A stretch of 59,328 nucleotides of DNA from an uncultured Christensenella sp. (GTDB lineage Bacteria; Bacillota; Clostridia; Christensenellales; DTU072), in the NCBI GenBank assembly GCA_949285605.1, contig CASDZI010000004.1, positions 1 to 59,328 of the forward strand, written 5' to 3'. This document shows positions 43,527 through 58,500 of this stretch, piece after piece. The position numbers were made by a program, and so were the translations under genes. The notes below the pieces were generated by a model. It was not told the DNA's origin. It was given only the letters and a program-made list of their open reading frames with translations, and searched no databases. Each line of letters begins with the position of its first letter. Position 1 is the stretch's first letter.

Positions 43527-46500
43527 ATGAAGAATAAAAGGTTTCTATGGCTTTTAACTATAATGCTCGTACTTGCGCTGGCGTTTACGGTGGCGGCGTG
43601 CGGCGATAAATCGACGGAAGAAACTCCCGAGGAACCGGACGACGGCGTCGAGACGATTACCCTTACCCCCAACCAGGCTTTGGACAGAATGTACGAAGGC
43701 ATCCTTTCGGGCGGAGAAGCCATGGCGGCGAAAACCTCTTACGGGGTGGAAAACGTCTATACCGTTTTTTCCTCGATGTTGAATTACACCGTTACCTATA
43801 AAGCCAATTACGACGAAAACGACGCCGACAGCGAAATTTTCATCAGTATTTTCGACAATTCCGCTTACCTCGACAGGGCGACGTTCTATTACGACGGGCT
43901 GGACCTCTATTTCCGCAGCGCCGACGGCAACTACGTCATAAGCAATTTCAGCACTTCGATGATGTTCAACGTCTTTTTCGAATTCTGTCAGACTTTGGAT
44001 ATTTCCGACGTGTTTTTCAGCGAAACGGTAGGGACCATCTTCAACCGTAACAACAACGGCGTCAACCTGGGACTTTTGTTATACGCCGACAATATCGACT
44101 ATACCCGTTCGGGGGAGGACAGGGATAACATAACCTTATCCGATATCGATTTAAGTATTCTCAACGACACTTTAGGCGTGTTGATGGATAATACTTTCGG
44201 TTCGTTCAGCGACAAGTTCGACCTTATAACCCAAAAATATTTCAATTTCAAGCTGAGCCGTTTGTTGGAAAGCCGTTTTTCCAGGATAAACGCCGAAGAA
44301 ATTTCCATGAATATGACCGAAGAAGTGGGTACGTTCACTCATTGGAGGGTGAGCGGGACGTTACAGGACGCCAGCGCCTACTGGGCGGATGCGGACATAG
44401 GCTATAACGACGGCGACGTAGCGCTCGAAGAGGGGAACGATTTCCGTAAAAGTCAGTTCACCGAGGCTACCTTAGGGAAAAACCGTTTCTTCGGGACCAT
44501 GCTCATTCCCGCAGTCAGCGACGAACTTTTCGACGCCGAGATAATAACCAACATCAATACCGTCGACAACAGCCTCAACGAAGCGTCCATGACCATCTCC
44601 GACGCACAGGGAACGAATTTCTTTGCCGGATATTATAAAGGGGAATATGCTTTCGTGGATACCACCGGTTTCTGCGAATGGCTGGACGGGGCGATAGATC
44701 TCGACGCTTTCAACCTGCCTAAGGTGTATTTCGACAACATCGATCTTACCAAGATCATCAACGCCGGCTACAACAACCTCGTCAAAGCGATGCTGGTATT
44801 GCTGGAGGGAATGAGCGGCGACATCGACACCCCGGAAAACGAAGAACTTTTCAATATTATTTTAGAGAATTTCGGTAACGACGGCGAAAGCGTTATCTGG
44901 TACCGCATAACCGAAGAACTCATACAGAAGATCAGAGGCGACGAGGAATCGGTAATGAGTATCGTTGCCGAAGCTCTCGGCGTGGATCAGTCTCGGTTGG
45001 AGTCCTATCTCGGGGAAGACTTCTTCAGTTCTTCCGAGGTCATCATTTCCTATAACCTCGATACCGGGGTCATCACCGTCACCATGAATCAGCGTGGCGA
45101 AATGCTCTTCGAAATGACCCTGATAAGGGATCAGTTCAACGGGATAACCTTCCCCGCCGACGCCAATCCCGAAAGCTCGGCTTATTCCAAACTCAATATT
45201 CCCGACGTGACCACGTTGGAGTTCGACGTCTCCTTCAACGTCCGCAACGGAAAGACTCAGACCGACCTTAGCGCATTGTTGGGCGTTTTCGTGGGAGACA
45301 CCACGGGCGTGAATACCGCGAGAGCGCTCCTCAATACCGAAACTCTGATAATCAGGGGGACCGTTACCGAGAAATACATAGGCAACGCCGAAGGGCAGAC
45401 CGTCGCAGCCAACACCGTCGACGTCAGCGTTTACCTGAGGAGCAATTCGGGGCAGGAAGTCCTTATGATGACCGTCTGCACCAATCCTTCCGACGTGAAC
45501 GAATTGCTTATAGATTACAAGTTCCCGCTCGGGGACCGAGCCGAAGGCACGGCGTTCAAGTACCGCATCGACAAGAACGTTATAAAAGAAGGGTTCAACG
45601 ACTTACTCGGGGAGGACAGTATCTTCGACGAGAACAGTCTGTTGACCATTCTGGACAAAGTCATCAATTCCGACGGGGTAAGCGCCGTCAGCAAGAACGA
45701 CGGCTGGTTCTATTTCAGCCTGGTGGTTTCCGACGAGTCCGACCCCGTTTACGAACTGATAGGACTGGAGAACACCACTGCGACGGTAAAAGCGAGAATT
45801 CTGTTCACCGGAATAGAAAAGGACATAGACGTAAACGAATATTTCCGTCCCGTTATCACCAAGCCCGACGACGTGACGGTGGAAAGCATGTACACTCCCG
45901 GTTCGGCGTGGAAACAAAGTGCGGAAGTGGTCATCGGGTCGGAAATTGTCCATATGAAACCGACCTATTCCGCCGAAAGCATCGAGATAGTTACCGGAAA
46001 GACCGTTTATTCTCCCAGCGCTTTCCTGTTCGGGACGGAATACGGCTATAACCTTAATATATATTCCGAAGTCGGGACCTATAAGGTGGAAAGACTCGAT
46101 CTTCCCGACAACTCGCTCTTTATCGACCCGGCGTTCACCAATACTCTCCCGACGAAAATCCCGGTATTTTTCGACAACGGACAACAGGGAGAGCTGGATT
46201 GCGACATAGTAGGATTTTCGTCCGACAACGTCACCAACGCCGGTTACAATATGAAAGGTATCGCCGGAAAACCCGACGAAAGTATGCTTTACCGCATTAT
46301 CGTCGGGAAGGACAGCATTATGACCATGGAGAGCGAAATTTACATTTTCGTCCACAGTCGTAAAGTCATTCCCGTTCAGGACTCTGCCGGCAGAGAACTT
46401 TACGATTCGAAAGGCGTACCCGTGGTGGGACAGGTCAGCATAGATCCGTATTCCTACGCTATGAGAAAGCAGGATTATCCGGAATACGATCCCATTGCCG

Positions 46501-49500
46501 AATGGCTCCTTCGGAACGGGACGGAACTCCGTTTCGACGGTCTTTACGGCTACGAACAGATACCCTCCGGGGACACGTTCGTAGAAAAAGAATTGAGTTA
46601 CGACATCGTAGGATACAACCGCTTCAGCCTTGCTTCCCTCGATCTCGAATGGGAATACGATTTCGAAACCATCTCCTGGAGAGGCGGAACGGGTTACGCC
46701 TACGCTTACTACGGCGACACGGTGGCGGGGAACGCCGTAAAGATAGCTTTGGAAGTCAAAGTTATCGCTCAGACGGTGGATTCCGTCAGGATAGACGACG
46801 AGAACGCAGGCACCTATACCATAGACTTTTTGGTAAAAGACACCTATACCATACCTTCCTGCAGCGGAGTGGACCATACCGTCAAACTGGCGTTCGTGGG
46901 AGCGGACACCTCTGCCCCCAAGACCAGGACTTTGGTGGTGGCGAGACCCGACGGACTTACCGACGACGAGTATTACGACAATTACCTCACGGTAAGCCTG
47001 ATATGGGACGGCGCCGCCGGCATCGTAAGCAATCCGTCCGTTATAGAAGTGAACGGCACCACCACGCTTTTCGGACAGGACAACCATACCACCGCCGTGT
47101 TCGGAGCCGATCTCGGGGTAGGAGAACAGACTGTCGGACTCAACGTCGTAGTTCCGTCGAGGTATCTCGGGACGAAATATGATGAAAATTATTATGTAGC
47201 CGATTCCTGCGAAACGGTCAACGGTATCCCGGCTTATTCCGTCACCGGTTTGCCGATGTCCAAGGCGGCGTTTTATCAAAACGAGGACGGGTCCTACGCT
47301 TTCTACGAACCCTTCCTCTACAACCCTTACGACTCGGCTTTACGCATACCTACGGAAATTTATCTCGAAGTGGATAAGACTAAGACTTCGGGCAGCAATC
47401 CCGAGCGTATAGTCAAGAAATATCCCGTCAACTGGGTCACCACCGACAAGGACGGGAAGGAACTCAATCTCTTTACGGAGGACGAAGACGGATTACTAAA
47501 ACTGGCAAACCCCGTCACCTACGAGCAGGATATGGTGATCTACGGCAAAGTCGGCGACAGGGGCGGAGACGACGGATATATCTGGGTGACCATGAGAGTC
47601 CGCAACTTAGCCAGCGAGCTTGCGAGCATATCTTACGACGGACTGGAAGAAGGACAGACGTCCATCGACGTCGATCCTTATTTACCCTACACTTTGCCCG
47701 ACGGGTTTATAGCCGTTTTAGAGAGCGGCAAGACCATCGAGGCGCACGGAATAGAATGGGAAGTCTCCGTCGATGACGGAGGAGAGAGAGTTTGGTATCC
47801 CGTAAATTACAAAGAAGGATGCGATACTCGGTATTATAAGGACGGAAAGTACGTATTTTCCTATTTGGGAGGCAAGTACGTCATAAGGTACGTCATAGAG
47901 GGAAACAGCGACGTTATCCGTCAGGAACTCACTTTGGAAATAAACGTGGCTGCCCGTACTTTAAGAGACAAACTCGTCAATATTTATAACGACGGCAATC
48001 AACCCACCGAAGGGTATGCCGATATAAACTACTATCGGGAAGAAAGCACGCTTTTATACGAAAGACTTTTATCCCTCAGCGCAGACGGTAGTCTGCCGGT
48101 AGGAGTGGTTTTTGCCGAGATGATGACGAGCGGCGTATATACCCTTTACGAACTTGCTGTGGACTGGACGAGAGCGGCGGAAGGAGAAAGCGGCTACGAA
48201 AACAGTCTGGACAAGCTCCTTTCTTTGTTGCAGGCGGGCGCATCGGGCGAAAGCATGACCCTTATCGGGACCATCTACACCGGCACGATTAACGAACAGA
48301 CCCTCAACGTCAATTTCTCTTTCGGGAACTACGTGCTGGAAAGCATAGTCCTCGACCGTTTCTTTACGGCGATGGACAGCGGGGCGTTGGACGTGGAAGG
48401 TTATGCCGAAAATTCCGGCGTTCTTTACGAGGACCTCGGGGAGGACAAGACCCTCGTTATCAACCTCAACAAGCCTTTCGGGCTGACCTTATCGACGGAG
48501 AGCGGAGTGGCGTCTTACGCTTCGCCTTACGATTATCTGGTCTATGCGTTGGGGCAGATAAAATTGATGTTCGCGAACGGGACTTCGGAACAGACCGTTC
48601 CCGTATTGAATTTCGGAAGGACCAAAGAGGAATTCAATACGGCTATCCTCAATCCTTACGGAGTGGCGGACGGCGCCTCCACGGTCAATTATTTCACCAT
48701 ACAGAAACTGAGCGCCGGCTCGGCGGTGAACGAAATTAAAGTGAAGATCTGTTCCGTCAAGGATTCCACCACCGACACGTCGCTTGCTTATACGGCGGAA
48801 CTGTTCAAGGAGGACGCTCAGCTCTATACCGACGTGATGCCGCTGCCTTCCTATGTGGAAGTCAACTACGTTTACAGCGGGAAGGTGGTTTATCTCACCG
48901 AGGAATGGACGGTCGCGAATGACAGCAGACCTTATTTCGACAGCGATAAGGTGAGCGGAATCGACGTTTCCCTCATAAATCCGTTGCTGAAGGGAATATC
49001 TTCCTCGCAGTCTTCAAATTACAGATTTTCCTATATTTTGCCCGATATAGAAAGCGAATACTTCCTGGACGTACATATTCCCAAAAAGGATTTACGCAAA
49101 ACGGAATATTACGCCGACGGCGAGACCGATCTTTACGATATTAGAGACGGCGTCCTTACCATGAGCAATCCGTATCTGTATTACGACGACTCTTTCCTTT
49201 ACGGGTTCGACACCTCCAAGGTCCCGACGATCATCAGCGCAAACGGCGGAGACGGTTACGAATTCACGTCATTGAACAGTCATTACGTGGCGTGGAATTT
49301 TGAGGCGGGGCTTACTCCCGAGCTTATAGCCGAAGGCACCGATGAATTACTTATAGCCACGGCGACCATTCAGTCTTATTGCAACGAAAAAGGCGAGCAA
49401 CAAAATCAGACGGTTAAACTTTATCTGAAAGTTGTGGCGATGGAGTATTACGGGATAGAATACGGACTTTTACCCGTAACGGAGGCGGCTCCATCGTTCG

Positions 49501-52500
49501 GCGGGCTGAAAAACTGGATAGTAATCGACCCGTACGACGACGTTATGGAATACAGGGGCAATTTCGTTCTTCCTACCAACGGACTTAAAGTCCTGTTCAA
49601 CAGAGGAGCCGACAGCTACACCTTCAACGACGTCCGTTATAAACTCTGCGGCGCAAACGGGGTGGAATTTGCCGACTACATAACCAATATTCCTTACGAC
49701 GAAAAGGGGCATACTTTACCTTACGAGAATTTACCCGACGGATATCTTCGACTTAAAATGTATATCCCGGGGTCCGAACTCGACGTTTACGTGGAAATAA
49801 AACAACGTATAATTTCCGAAGTGTGGTTGTCCAATTCGAGATTCGACGCTCTCGGCGCCAAAATCGGCGAGGAGGACCTTCCTGCGTTGTACTATATCGA
49901 CCCGTATAACAATTATACCTACCAGCTTCCCGTCTCTGCGAAAATCCGCTTCATTAACGAAGAGGGAGGGGATTTAAGGGATTATACCGTTTCGGGCTGG
50001 GAAATTTACGACGAGACCGCAGGGACTTTCCGTTCCTTTGCGAAGGACGATAATTTCTATTCCCGTCAGAGCGACAACAATCTTTCGGTCAATTACGCTT
50101 TCTTCCGACTGACGGAAGACCTCGTCGCAGGAAAGATCTACCGTATGCGAGGATATATTTCCCTCGGCAACACCTCCACGGGTACGTCGGGGAGACAGTA
50201 TTTCGAGGTGGCGGTAGTGGTTCTGAACCGTTCTCTTGTCCAGGACTATACCACTTCTTACCGCTTCGACGATCCTTTCGGAGGTATTCTCGCAGATATT
50301 CCCGGAGAACTGAACGAACGTATGTTCGTCGATTACGACAGCTATTACTCCGAGTATTTTGCCGAAAACGGAATAAACGAAGAGTATTACTATTCCCGCT
50401 TCAGTTCTCCCGTTTTACCCGAGGTCAACTGGGCTGTTTACAACGATAATTCCGTTATAGATTACAAAGGCGGTTTCGACAAGGAGATCGAAGGAAACGT
50501 CTATGCCGGGAACACGCACCGCACCGTGCTTTATAGTGAATTTTCGGCGCAGGAAGAGGCAAGTTACGGCGAGCTTGTCAAGGCTCTTGCCTGGGACGGA
50601 TACTTTACCGCCGCCGGCAATCCTCAGGCGTACTACAGCGACAACACCAAGAGCAATCTCCGTTCTTTGGCGGCGGAGCTGGAAAAGGCCGTGGTCTACA
50701 ATACCTACACCTTGACCGTAAACACCCTGAGCGGCGGAAACGAGGAAGAAAAACAGTACGCCAACTTTATGGAAAACGGTTTTGCCAACGAAATTAAAGC
50801 GAGCGGCATAACCGATCCCGTCGATATAGCGAACGCTATGTTCTCCCTTGCGGCGGAAGCTTATGATCTTTGGCAGACCGAAGGCGGAGCCGTTACGCCG
50901 AAAGCGGCGATATATGAGGCGTGGAAAGCGTTATACGACGCTTATAAGAGTGCCGGAAGCTCCACCGATCCCAATCTGAGCGATTACCAGAAACTCAAGG
51001 TTACTTATTACTCCAGAGCCAACGGATCGCCTTCTTCCTTTACCAACAGCGAGCAAAGCGACAACAGGCAAAGGGAAAATACCATTAAAAACGGGCTGAC
51101 CGTATATATCAACGCCTCGATATGGGATTTGCTTTACGACAGAGCGACGGAGACGGAAAGGGAAAGAATGGACGTATTCCTGGTCGGGTCTACGGTACAG
51201 GCTAAGTCCAATGCTCTCATTTTGTTCCTTTACGACGACGTGGCTCGTCTCGGCAGCATCGGCGAAACCGCAACAGCACACATAACCGCTCCCACTTCCG
51301 AACTCGGACAGATTTACGACGAAAACGGCGAAGTTTTGCAGGAATTCGTGTTCAACGTATATTCCACGCTGGCTTTCCTCAACGACGTGGACGTGGAAGT
51401 TATCCTGAACTATGCCTCGGTGTTCGATAAATACATAGAGGAAGGTCTGGCGCTCGCCTGGGAAAAATACCGCACGCAGGGAGTGGGCGAGTCTTTGACC
51501 GAATACGTAGAAAGAATAACCGCCGAATACGTCAACGCAATAGTTCCGATGGTGGAGATACCGGGAAGCGGAGGACAGAAGGAGCCGCTTATCGATTTCG
51601 TCTATAATGAAGGTTTCGATGAAAATTATGCCGGTATTTTAGAGTATTGGAACAAGCTTTACGAGTATAAGGAAACGCAGGCGACGGATTATATTAGTGC
51701 GTTGGAGACTGCCTGCGGAGGCAAAGCCGAAGCCATGTGGCTTATGGCGTATGAAAAACACAGTATCGAACAAGACGCCGCCTGGCTTGCCCGTATGGAC
51801 GAAATACTCAGGGAAGCCCAGAGCGGGACGGGAGATGTTTATACCAACGCTTTCGCCCGATACGAGAAAGAATATATCGCTTCCGTCACCGCCGATATGG
51901 ACGTGCATTATGACGCCGCCGAAAAAGAACAGAGTGCGGTCATAGCCGACGCCATACTCAAAGGAGACGACAGCAAATTGTCGTATTTCAGCAGCAAATA
52001 CGGCGGTTATTCAGGATTGTTCTCGATAGCTTACGGCTCGATGGCGGCTGAAATTTACGATCTGTTGATCAAGATTTTCAGCGGAAACAACGAGCTTATC
52101 ACTTATATCAACAACAGATACGGTATCTTTTACGACGAAGTGGAAACCGTGTACGATTTCTACAGCAACACGGAAACGCTTTTAGCGATAAAAACGACGG
52201 TAGATAACCTGTTATTCTGGAGACTGGGCGGATACGGCGCATACGAAACCCTCTACGAAAACAGCGACCTCATCGGATTCAGTGAGACGATGATGGAAGA
52301 TCTTTATACCGTAGCTTGCGACGGAACGAACGGGTTGTTCGCATCGGGGGACTTCTCCTCCGCCGCTTTCGGCTCCGAAGCGGACAGCGTCAGCTACAAG
52401 AAAACGGTGCTTTTCATGGAAACGAAGAACTATTTCGTAGGAGACACGACCAAAACGGCTTATCTCAATGCCTGGTATAACGCCGCCGTTCTGGACGGGA

Positions 52501-55500
52501 AAGCCGAAATTTATAACAATTTTTACAATTATCTGTATAATCAAGGTAATGAGAGCGGACGTGCCGATGCCACCATACTCGACGAGACGAGAAATAAGGA
52601 CAACGTCATCGAAAAACAGGCTTTCGTTAAATACGTGGAATACAGAAAGAGCCTCGGGGAAGCGGAAAATCAGACCATAAACCTTCTCAAGACGGAGTCG
52701 AACGATAAAGCCGTGTTTATGGCTTCCTACGAAACCGTGCTTTATCTTAAATCCGAAGACAGTTCCTTTGCTTACAAGGATTATTTGACGGAATACGACG
52801 TTCCGTCGGTGAAGGAACAGGCTTTGAAGGAAATAGTTTCGAGAGGGTACTTTGCCCCGTCCGAACTAAAAGCCTACGAGTTCTACCTTTCGCAAGGATA
52901 CGGATATGCCGAAGTCTACGATATGCTCGTTGCCAGACAAGACCTTGTTTCGGCTACCGAAACGCTGGAGGAAGGATACTATTTCGCCGTTATACAACAG
53001 GCATTGAATAGGATCGAAACCAAATTGAAGGCAGATGTCGACGAGCTTGACTGGAACGACGAAAAATTGGCGTCGGTAAAAAGCACGTTTATAGAGTACT
53101 TTACCGATATAGCTTCCTCGGGCAGCCTCAGTCCCGACGGTTCGAGTCGGGTGGAGGCTTCCGCCAAGGAATATTATGCGGGAGTCATTTACGAGCAGGC
53201 GATAAAAGTATATACCGATAGGGTGAATTCGCTGATAACGGGCAACTCTTCCGCTGCGGCAAGCTACGCCTATGCGGCGATATACGAAGAGAACAAACAG
53301 CTTTTGGACGAAATACTGACCTGGTATTACGAAAAACTGAAATCGGAAGACAAGGAAGCCGCAAGATTGAATTACGACGCTTTCCGCAATCTCGTTTCTC
53401 TTATGGAAGAGGACGAGCTGGTATATTATTACAACGCCGTAGAGCAAGTGACCTCGGCTGTAGCGAAAGATTCCGTTTATCAGCTCCTCGGCTTCTATAA
53501 CGATTCGGTAAACGCCGAACAAACGGCGAAAAAATATTTCGACGCTTATTCGGAAGCTTATCTTACCTTAACTCAGACCGAAGGAATAAACAAAGAAGAA
53601 CTCGATCTTATAGTGCACCCGTCTTTGTTTGAAAAGAGCGAAAACGAAACTTATCTCGACAAAATTATAGACATCGAAGAGTTCTACAGGGCGAAATCGG
53701 GGCTTGACGGGGTGCCGGACAGCCTGAAAGAGGCGCTCGGAACTTTCTTTGCCGCATTGGAGAGCGCTTCCCTGCCGAGCGGAGCAGAAACGGCGGATAC
53801 CGACGGAATAATAACCGCTCTCATCAATGCGGCTGTCGGACAGAATAAGTTCGAAAATCAAAAACAGGACGACTATTCCGTTACGCAGGCTGCGGAAAGA
53901 ATGAAATTCCTGTCGGCGCTGGAAAAAGCCGTTGCCGGAATCGACCCCGGACTGGAAGGGATATATTATTCGGCGGCGTTTATAGACGTTTTGACGGAAG
54001 TTCTCGAGGAATGCCGCCTCGGACCTGCGGCGGATTATATCGGGATAATCGTGGCGGCGAGAACCGCCGATTACGACAAAATGACGGGGCAGGAAGAAAA
54101 TTACGGATATTTTTCCGAACTCATCATTCAAAATCTGCTTTTAAGTGGCGATCACGCTTCGGTTTCCGCACTCGACAAGCCCGACGAACCAGTGACTCCG
54201 AGCCTGTATAAAAAGTCCAAAGCAGACAAAGTAAGAGATCAGATGAATGCTTACGAAGAGCAAGCCGAAGGAAACCGTGAAGACGCTTCTTACGAAATCG
54301 TATTTTCTTCGATGAGAGACGACACGACCAAAAAGGTCACGTTCTATACCGAAGACAATCTCCCCTCGAGCGTATCGGACGACAACCGTTACGTAGTGGT
54401 ATTCGACAAGAGCGGTTTGACCGGAGGCAGCGACACCTCGACGACGGCGCCCGTTTATCTGGTCAACGAATACAAGGTTTCCGACGGGGATTATTCCTCC
54501 TCGTATAAAATAGACGGAATAACCTATACCTTTGCGCAATACAAGATGTCCTATGTGGACTTTACCGGCGAAGTGGCATTCGAAGAAATAGAGACGTCCG
54601 ACGACGTGAACTATATGGAGATCGACCCGCTCAAACCGTTCTTCCCGACCGAAGTAAAGGCATATGCGACTTACGAGAAGGCGACGGGAGAGACCACGGA
54701 AACCTTCCTCGTGGATATGGGGGCGGTTTCGGTGGAATACGACGAGCTGTTCTTCGAAAACGATTACAGCGGAACGGAAGTTTCGGAAAACAATTACAAG
54801 ATCTATCTCCTGGACAGCAAAGGCAACCGCAACGAACTGGTTATCAAGGTCAAATACCTCGACAGGACGATAACGTCGGTTTACGTTGAAAACGCTTTTT
54901 ACGGCGGAGCGCCCGTAGTCGGAGGGGACAGAGACGGTTATTACAACCTGAACGAGGGCGACTTCAACAGAATGGTTATCGACCCCGTCAACGAGAACGT
55001 CCTCGACGTAGAGAACCGCACCTATCTTATGCCGGATCTTCTCAGCGTGGATTTCTCCGACGGCGTCAGCGCCACGTTCGAAAACGTGGTATGGGACCTC
55101 AGCGGAGTGTCTTACAGCCTCGACGGCAGAAGCGATCTCGATATGAGGCTGCTTTCCTACGAAACCGCAGGAGAGGACGGATACACTTATTTATACGAGT
55201 ATCTGTATGCCGAAAACCGCTTGAGAATAACCTGTTACGACGATCAAGGCGCCGTAGTAGGAGCGGTCAGAGTTATGAACAACGTCCCCGACGTCACCAT
55301 CTGGAACGTGAAACTCGACATAACCGAAAGGAATATCGAAACCTTGTCCTTGTATGACGACGTTACCGGCGAAAGCGTGGAACTCGGAAAATACGTTTCC
55401 TATCCTTCGGGAAGCTATATCGACGTGTCGAGCGACGTGTATACCGTCAATCCTTTCGATATAATTTATCCCGGCAACTGTAAGATAACCTTTAACGGCG

Positions 55501-58500
55501 GCGGAGACGAAAACGTGGCAATAACCGACTGGGCTCTCGAGCCGGGGAACGAAGGCGTTTATAAAGTTATGGATATTATCCTCGGAAAAGCTTTCGATAA
55601 CTATATTATAGCCAACTTTACCTATTTAGGATATACCGTAAGAGTACGTTTCCTTGCCGATAACATCGAGCTGGAAGGATTGGAGGAAGGAGAGTATATA
55701 GACGGCGGAACCATTTATCTCGTTCGCAACGGCGGCAGCGCAGATGAACAAATTAAGCAGAATTATACCTATTTCTACTATAATTTCTCCACCGATTCCG
55801 CCCGTCCCGATTACAGGAAGGTTCCCATTACCTTCCCGTCCGGCACGCTGAACGGAATCAGTACCAACGAGGTAAGAACTTACAGCGGAGTAAGAGCCGT
55901 TCTCGGTTGGGATTCCGCTAAATATCCCGACCTCAACGTTTCGCCGAATATAGAGTTTACCGTAGCTATCGTAGAGCCTGTTATGTACGCCAAACTCGAC
56001 GGAGAATACAACGCTTATGTGGCGCTGGATTTCATCAGTATGCCGCACGACAGCAACTTCCAGAAGAAAAACGACGCCGGCGAACCGGCAGGCGCGGAAT
56101 ATTTCGTGCAGATCTACAACGGAGTGGAGACCTACTTCCTCATAGATAAGGACAGCATTACTTACGATATAATAAATTCCGTAGTCTACTATAACTGCGA
56201 GTTCGAACTCACCTCCACCAACCGCAATCTGTTTGCCTCTGCCGACGGCGGAAAGGTGATGACCTTTACCGTAGCGGTACCGTTGGAGAGTTATCTTTAC
56301 ACCGACGTCAGCGGAGTTACCTTCGACAAAACGCCGATAAAAGACAATTTCGGGAACGATATTTGGTCCTGGACGACCGTCGACGTCAATTCGCCCGATT
56401 ACCGTGACGGGATCTACTGGCCTCTCGGCAGGAGCCTGCAGGCTTCTCTCCTTCCGAAAGCGTTGACGGAAAACGGCGAGACCATAAGTTTGCTCTGGGA
56501 TCTCGAGGGAATCAACGTCAACAGGGCTACCGACGCCAACGGCTATGTGGCGAAGGCTCACTATTTCGACGCCGACAACGTCTGGAAGTCCATGGAATTG
56601 CGGATTTATATCGAAAAGACGGACATTTCCGAACAGATAATCTCCGCTCTGGGCGACAGCCAGACGATGAGCAAGCGGTACGACGGACATTATTATTCCC
56701 TGCCGCTCGATTTGAATGCCGAGGTTATGAAGGTGCTTCGCTCCGACGGAACCATCGGGGCGTTGGAGGAAAGCTCGGTTATCATCGAATATAAACTCGC
56801 TTCCGCTCCCGACAGAGAGTATTCTTCCGATCCGTCCAACCGTCCGCTCAATACCGGACTTTATTCCATCAGGGTCATAGTGGAGGATTATAACGCTTGT
56901 CTGAACGGAGAACTGGTCTTTACCTTGCAGGTGGACGCATATCTCATAAACGCCAACGACATAACCTTCGAAAACGCCAACGCAAATACCGTTCTTTATA
57001 CTTACGACGGGACGGCTAAGGGCTTGCAGGTCACGGGCGGACTGCCCTATGTGGAAGTGGAAAACTGGTTCGTATCGAGAGAAGAAAAGGAGGCTTTGGT
57101 CAACGCAGAAGTCAGCGCCGGTTTCGATCTGATAACCGCTAAAGCCAGAGCTTATCGTACCTTGTATACTCGGGTTACCGAACAAACCAGGATTTATCTC
57201 GACGGTTATACCGCAACGGTAAAGGCGGAGACGGGACTTGCCGGAGACGAACTTACCGCCACGGTTTACGACCGACTGGAAATCGACCTTTCAATCTGCG
57301 AAGTCATATTCAATGTGGAATACCGCAGGAACGACGTTATTTTACAGGGTGCGCCTGCCGACGTGGGAAGCTATGTGGCGGTATTCACGTTGCCGGAGGA
57401 AGACAACAAGGGCAATTATGCGCTCAACGTGGCGAACATTACGAGGTACCTGGAGATCCGTCAGCCCGAAATCACCTACAGCGTGGTCAGCAACGAATTG
57501 AAATACAACGGGAAATCGCAGAATCCGCTCATAAACGGTCTACACGATGCGGAAGGCAAGCTGCCTGCCGGCGTGGAAGTTGTTTATACTTACCGTTCCG
57601 GAAACAATTATTATACCGGCGGAGTGACCAACGTGGGCAGTTATCTGTGCGAGATAGAGATCCTGGGCGGCAACAACTATCCCAGCGGCTTTATCAACAC
57701 CTTCTCGGTGACCGTAAGTCCGCAGAACCTCTATGTGGGAACCGATGAAGTCGGGTCGGAATACCTTTCGGAAATAGTTTCCTTGCAGGATCATCTGGTC
57801 TTCGACGGTTTGGTAGGAAACGATAAAGCGTCGCAATTCGGATTTGTGGACGTTTACACCGAAGCGGAAAGCTATTATACGCTGGGCGTTTACGACATAA
57901 TCATAGACGGTTTCAGGCTGGACGCTCTTACAGAAAGTCTTTATACGGTCAAGAATCTGTCCGCAACCTACGAGTACAACGGGAAAGAGTATTACCGCTT
58001 GTCGTTGAAATCGGCAGGGCAAGACGGAAGCATTTACTCGTACGTCGACGATTCCGGCAAATACGTTTATCAGGATATTATAGATAAATTCAACAACTAT
58101 AATGTTTACGTCATTGCAGCAGGCGATTATACCGTCTACGCCGAAGCCGACGCCGTAGTGGTCGGAAGCGACGAAGAGTTGCGGCAAAAACTCGCTTCTC
58201 TAAAGAAAGGAGAAAGGGCGAAAATTTATTTGAACGCAATGTACGACGACAACGGAGAGATCGTGCCCTACAAGGCTATAAGCATAACCGTAGACGCCGA
58301 TGTTACGATAATCGGTTGTTACAACGAGAATAAAGAGATACAGACTTATCTGGAAAAAGTCGAAGTATCGAAAGGCACGCTCACGTTGAGGATAGTAGGC
58401 TTCAAAGTGACCGAGGAAGGTGCGGCGGGACTGGTGCTCAGGAGCGGAGCCGGAGCGGTAAGCGTATACGACAGTCTGTTCGAAGGCAATTCGGCTTCAT

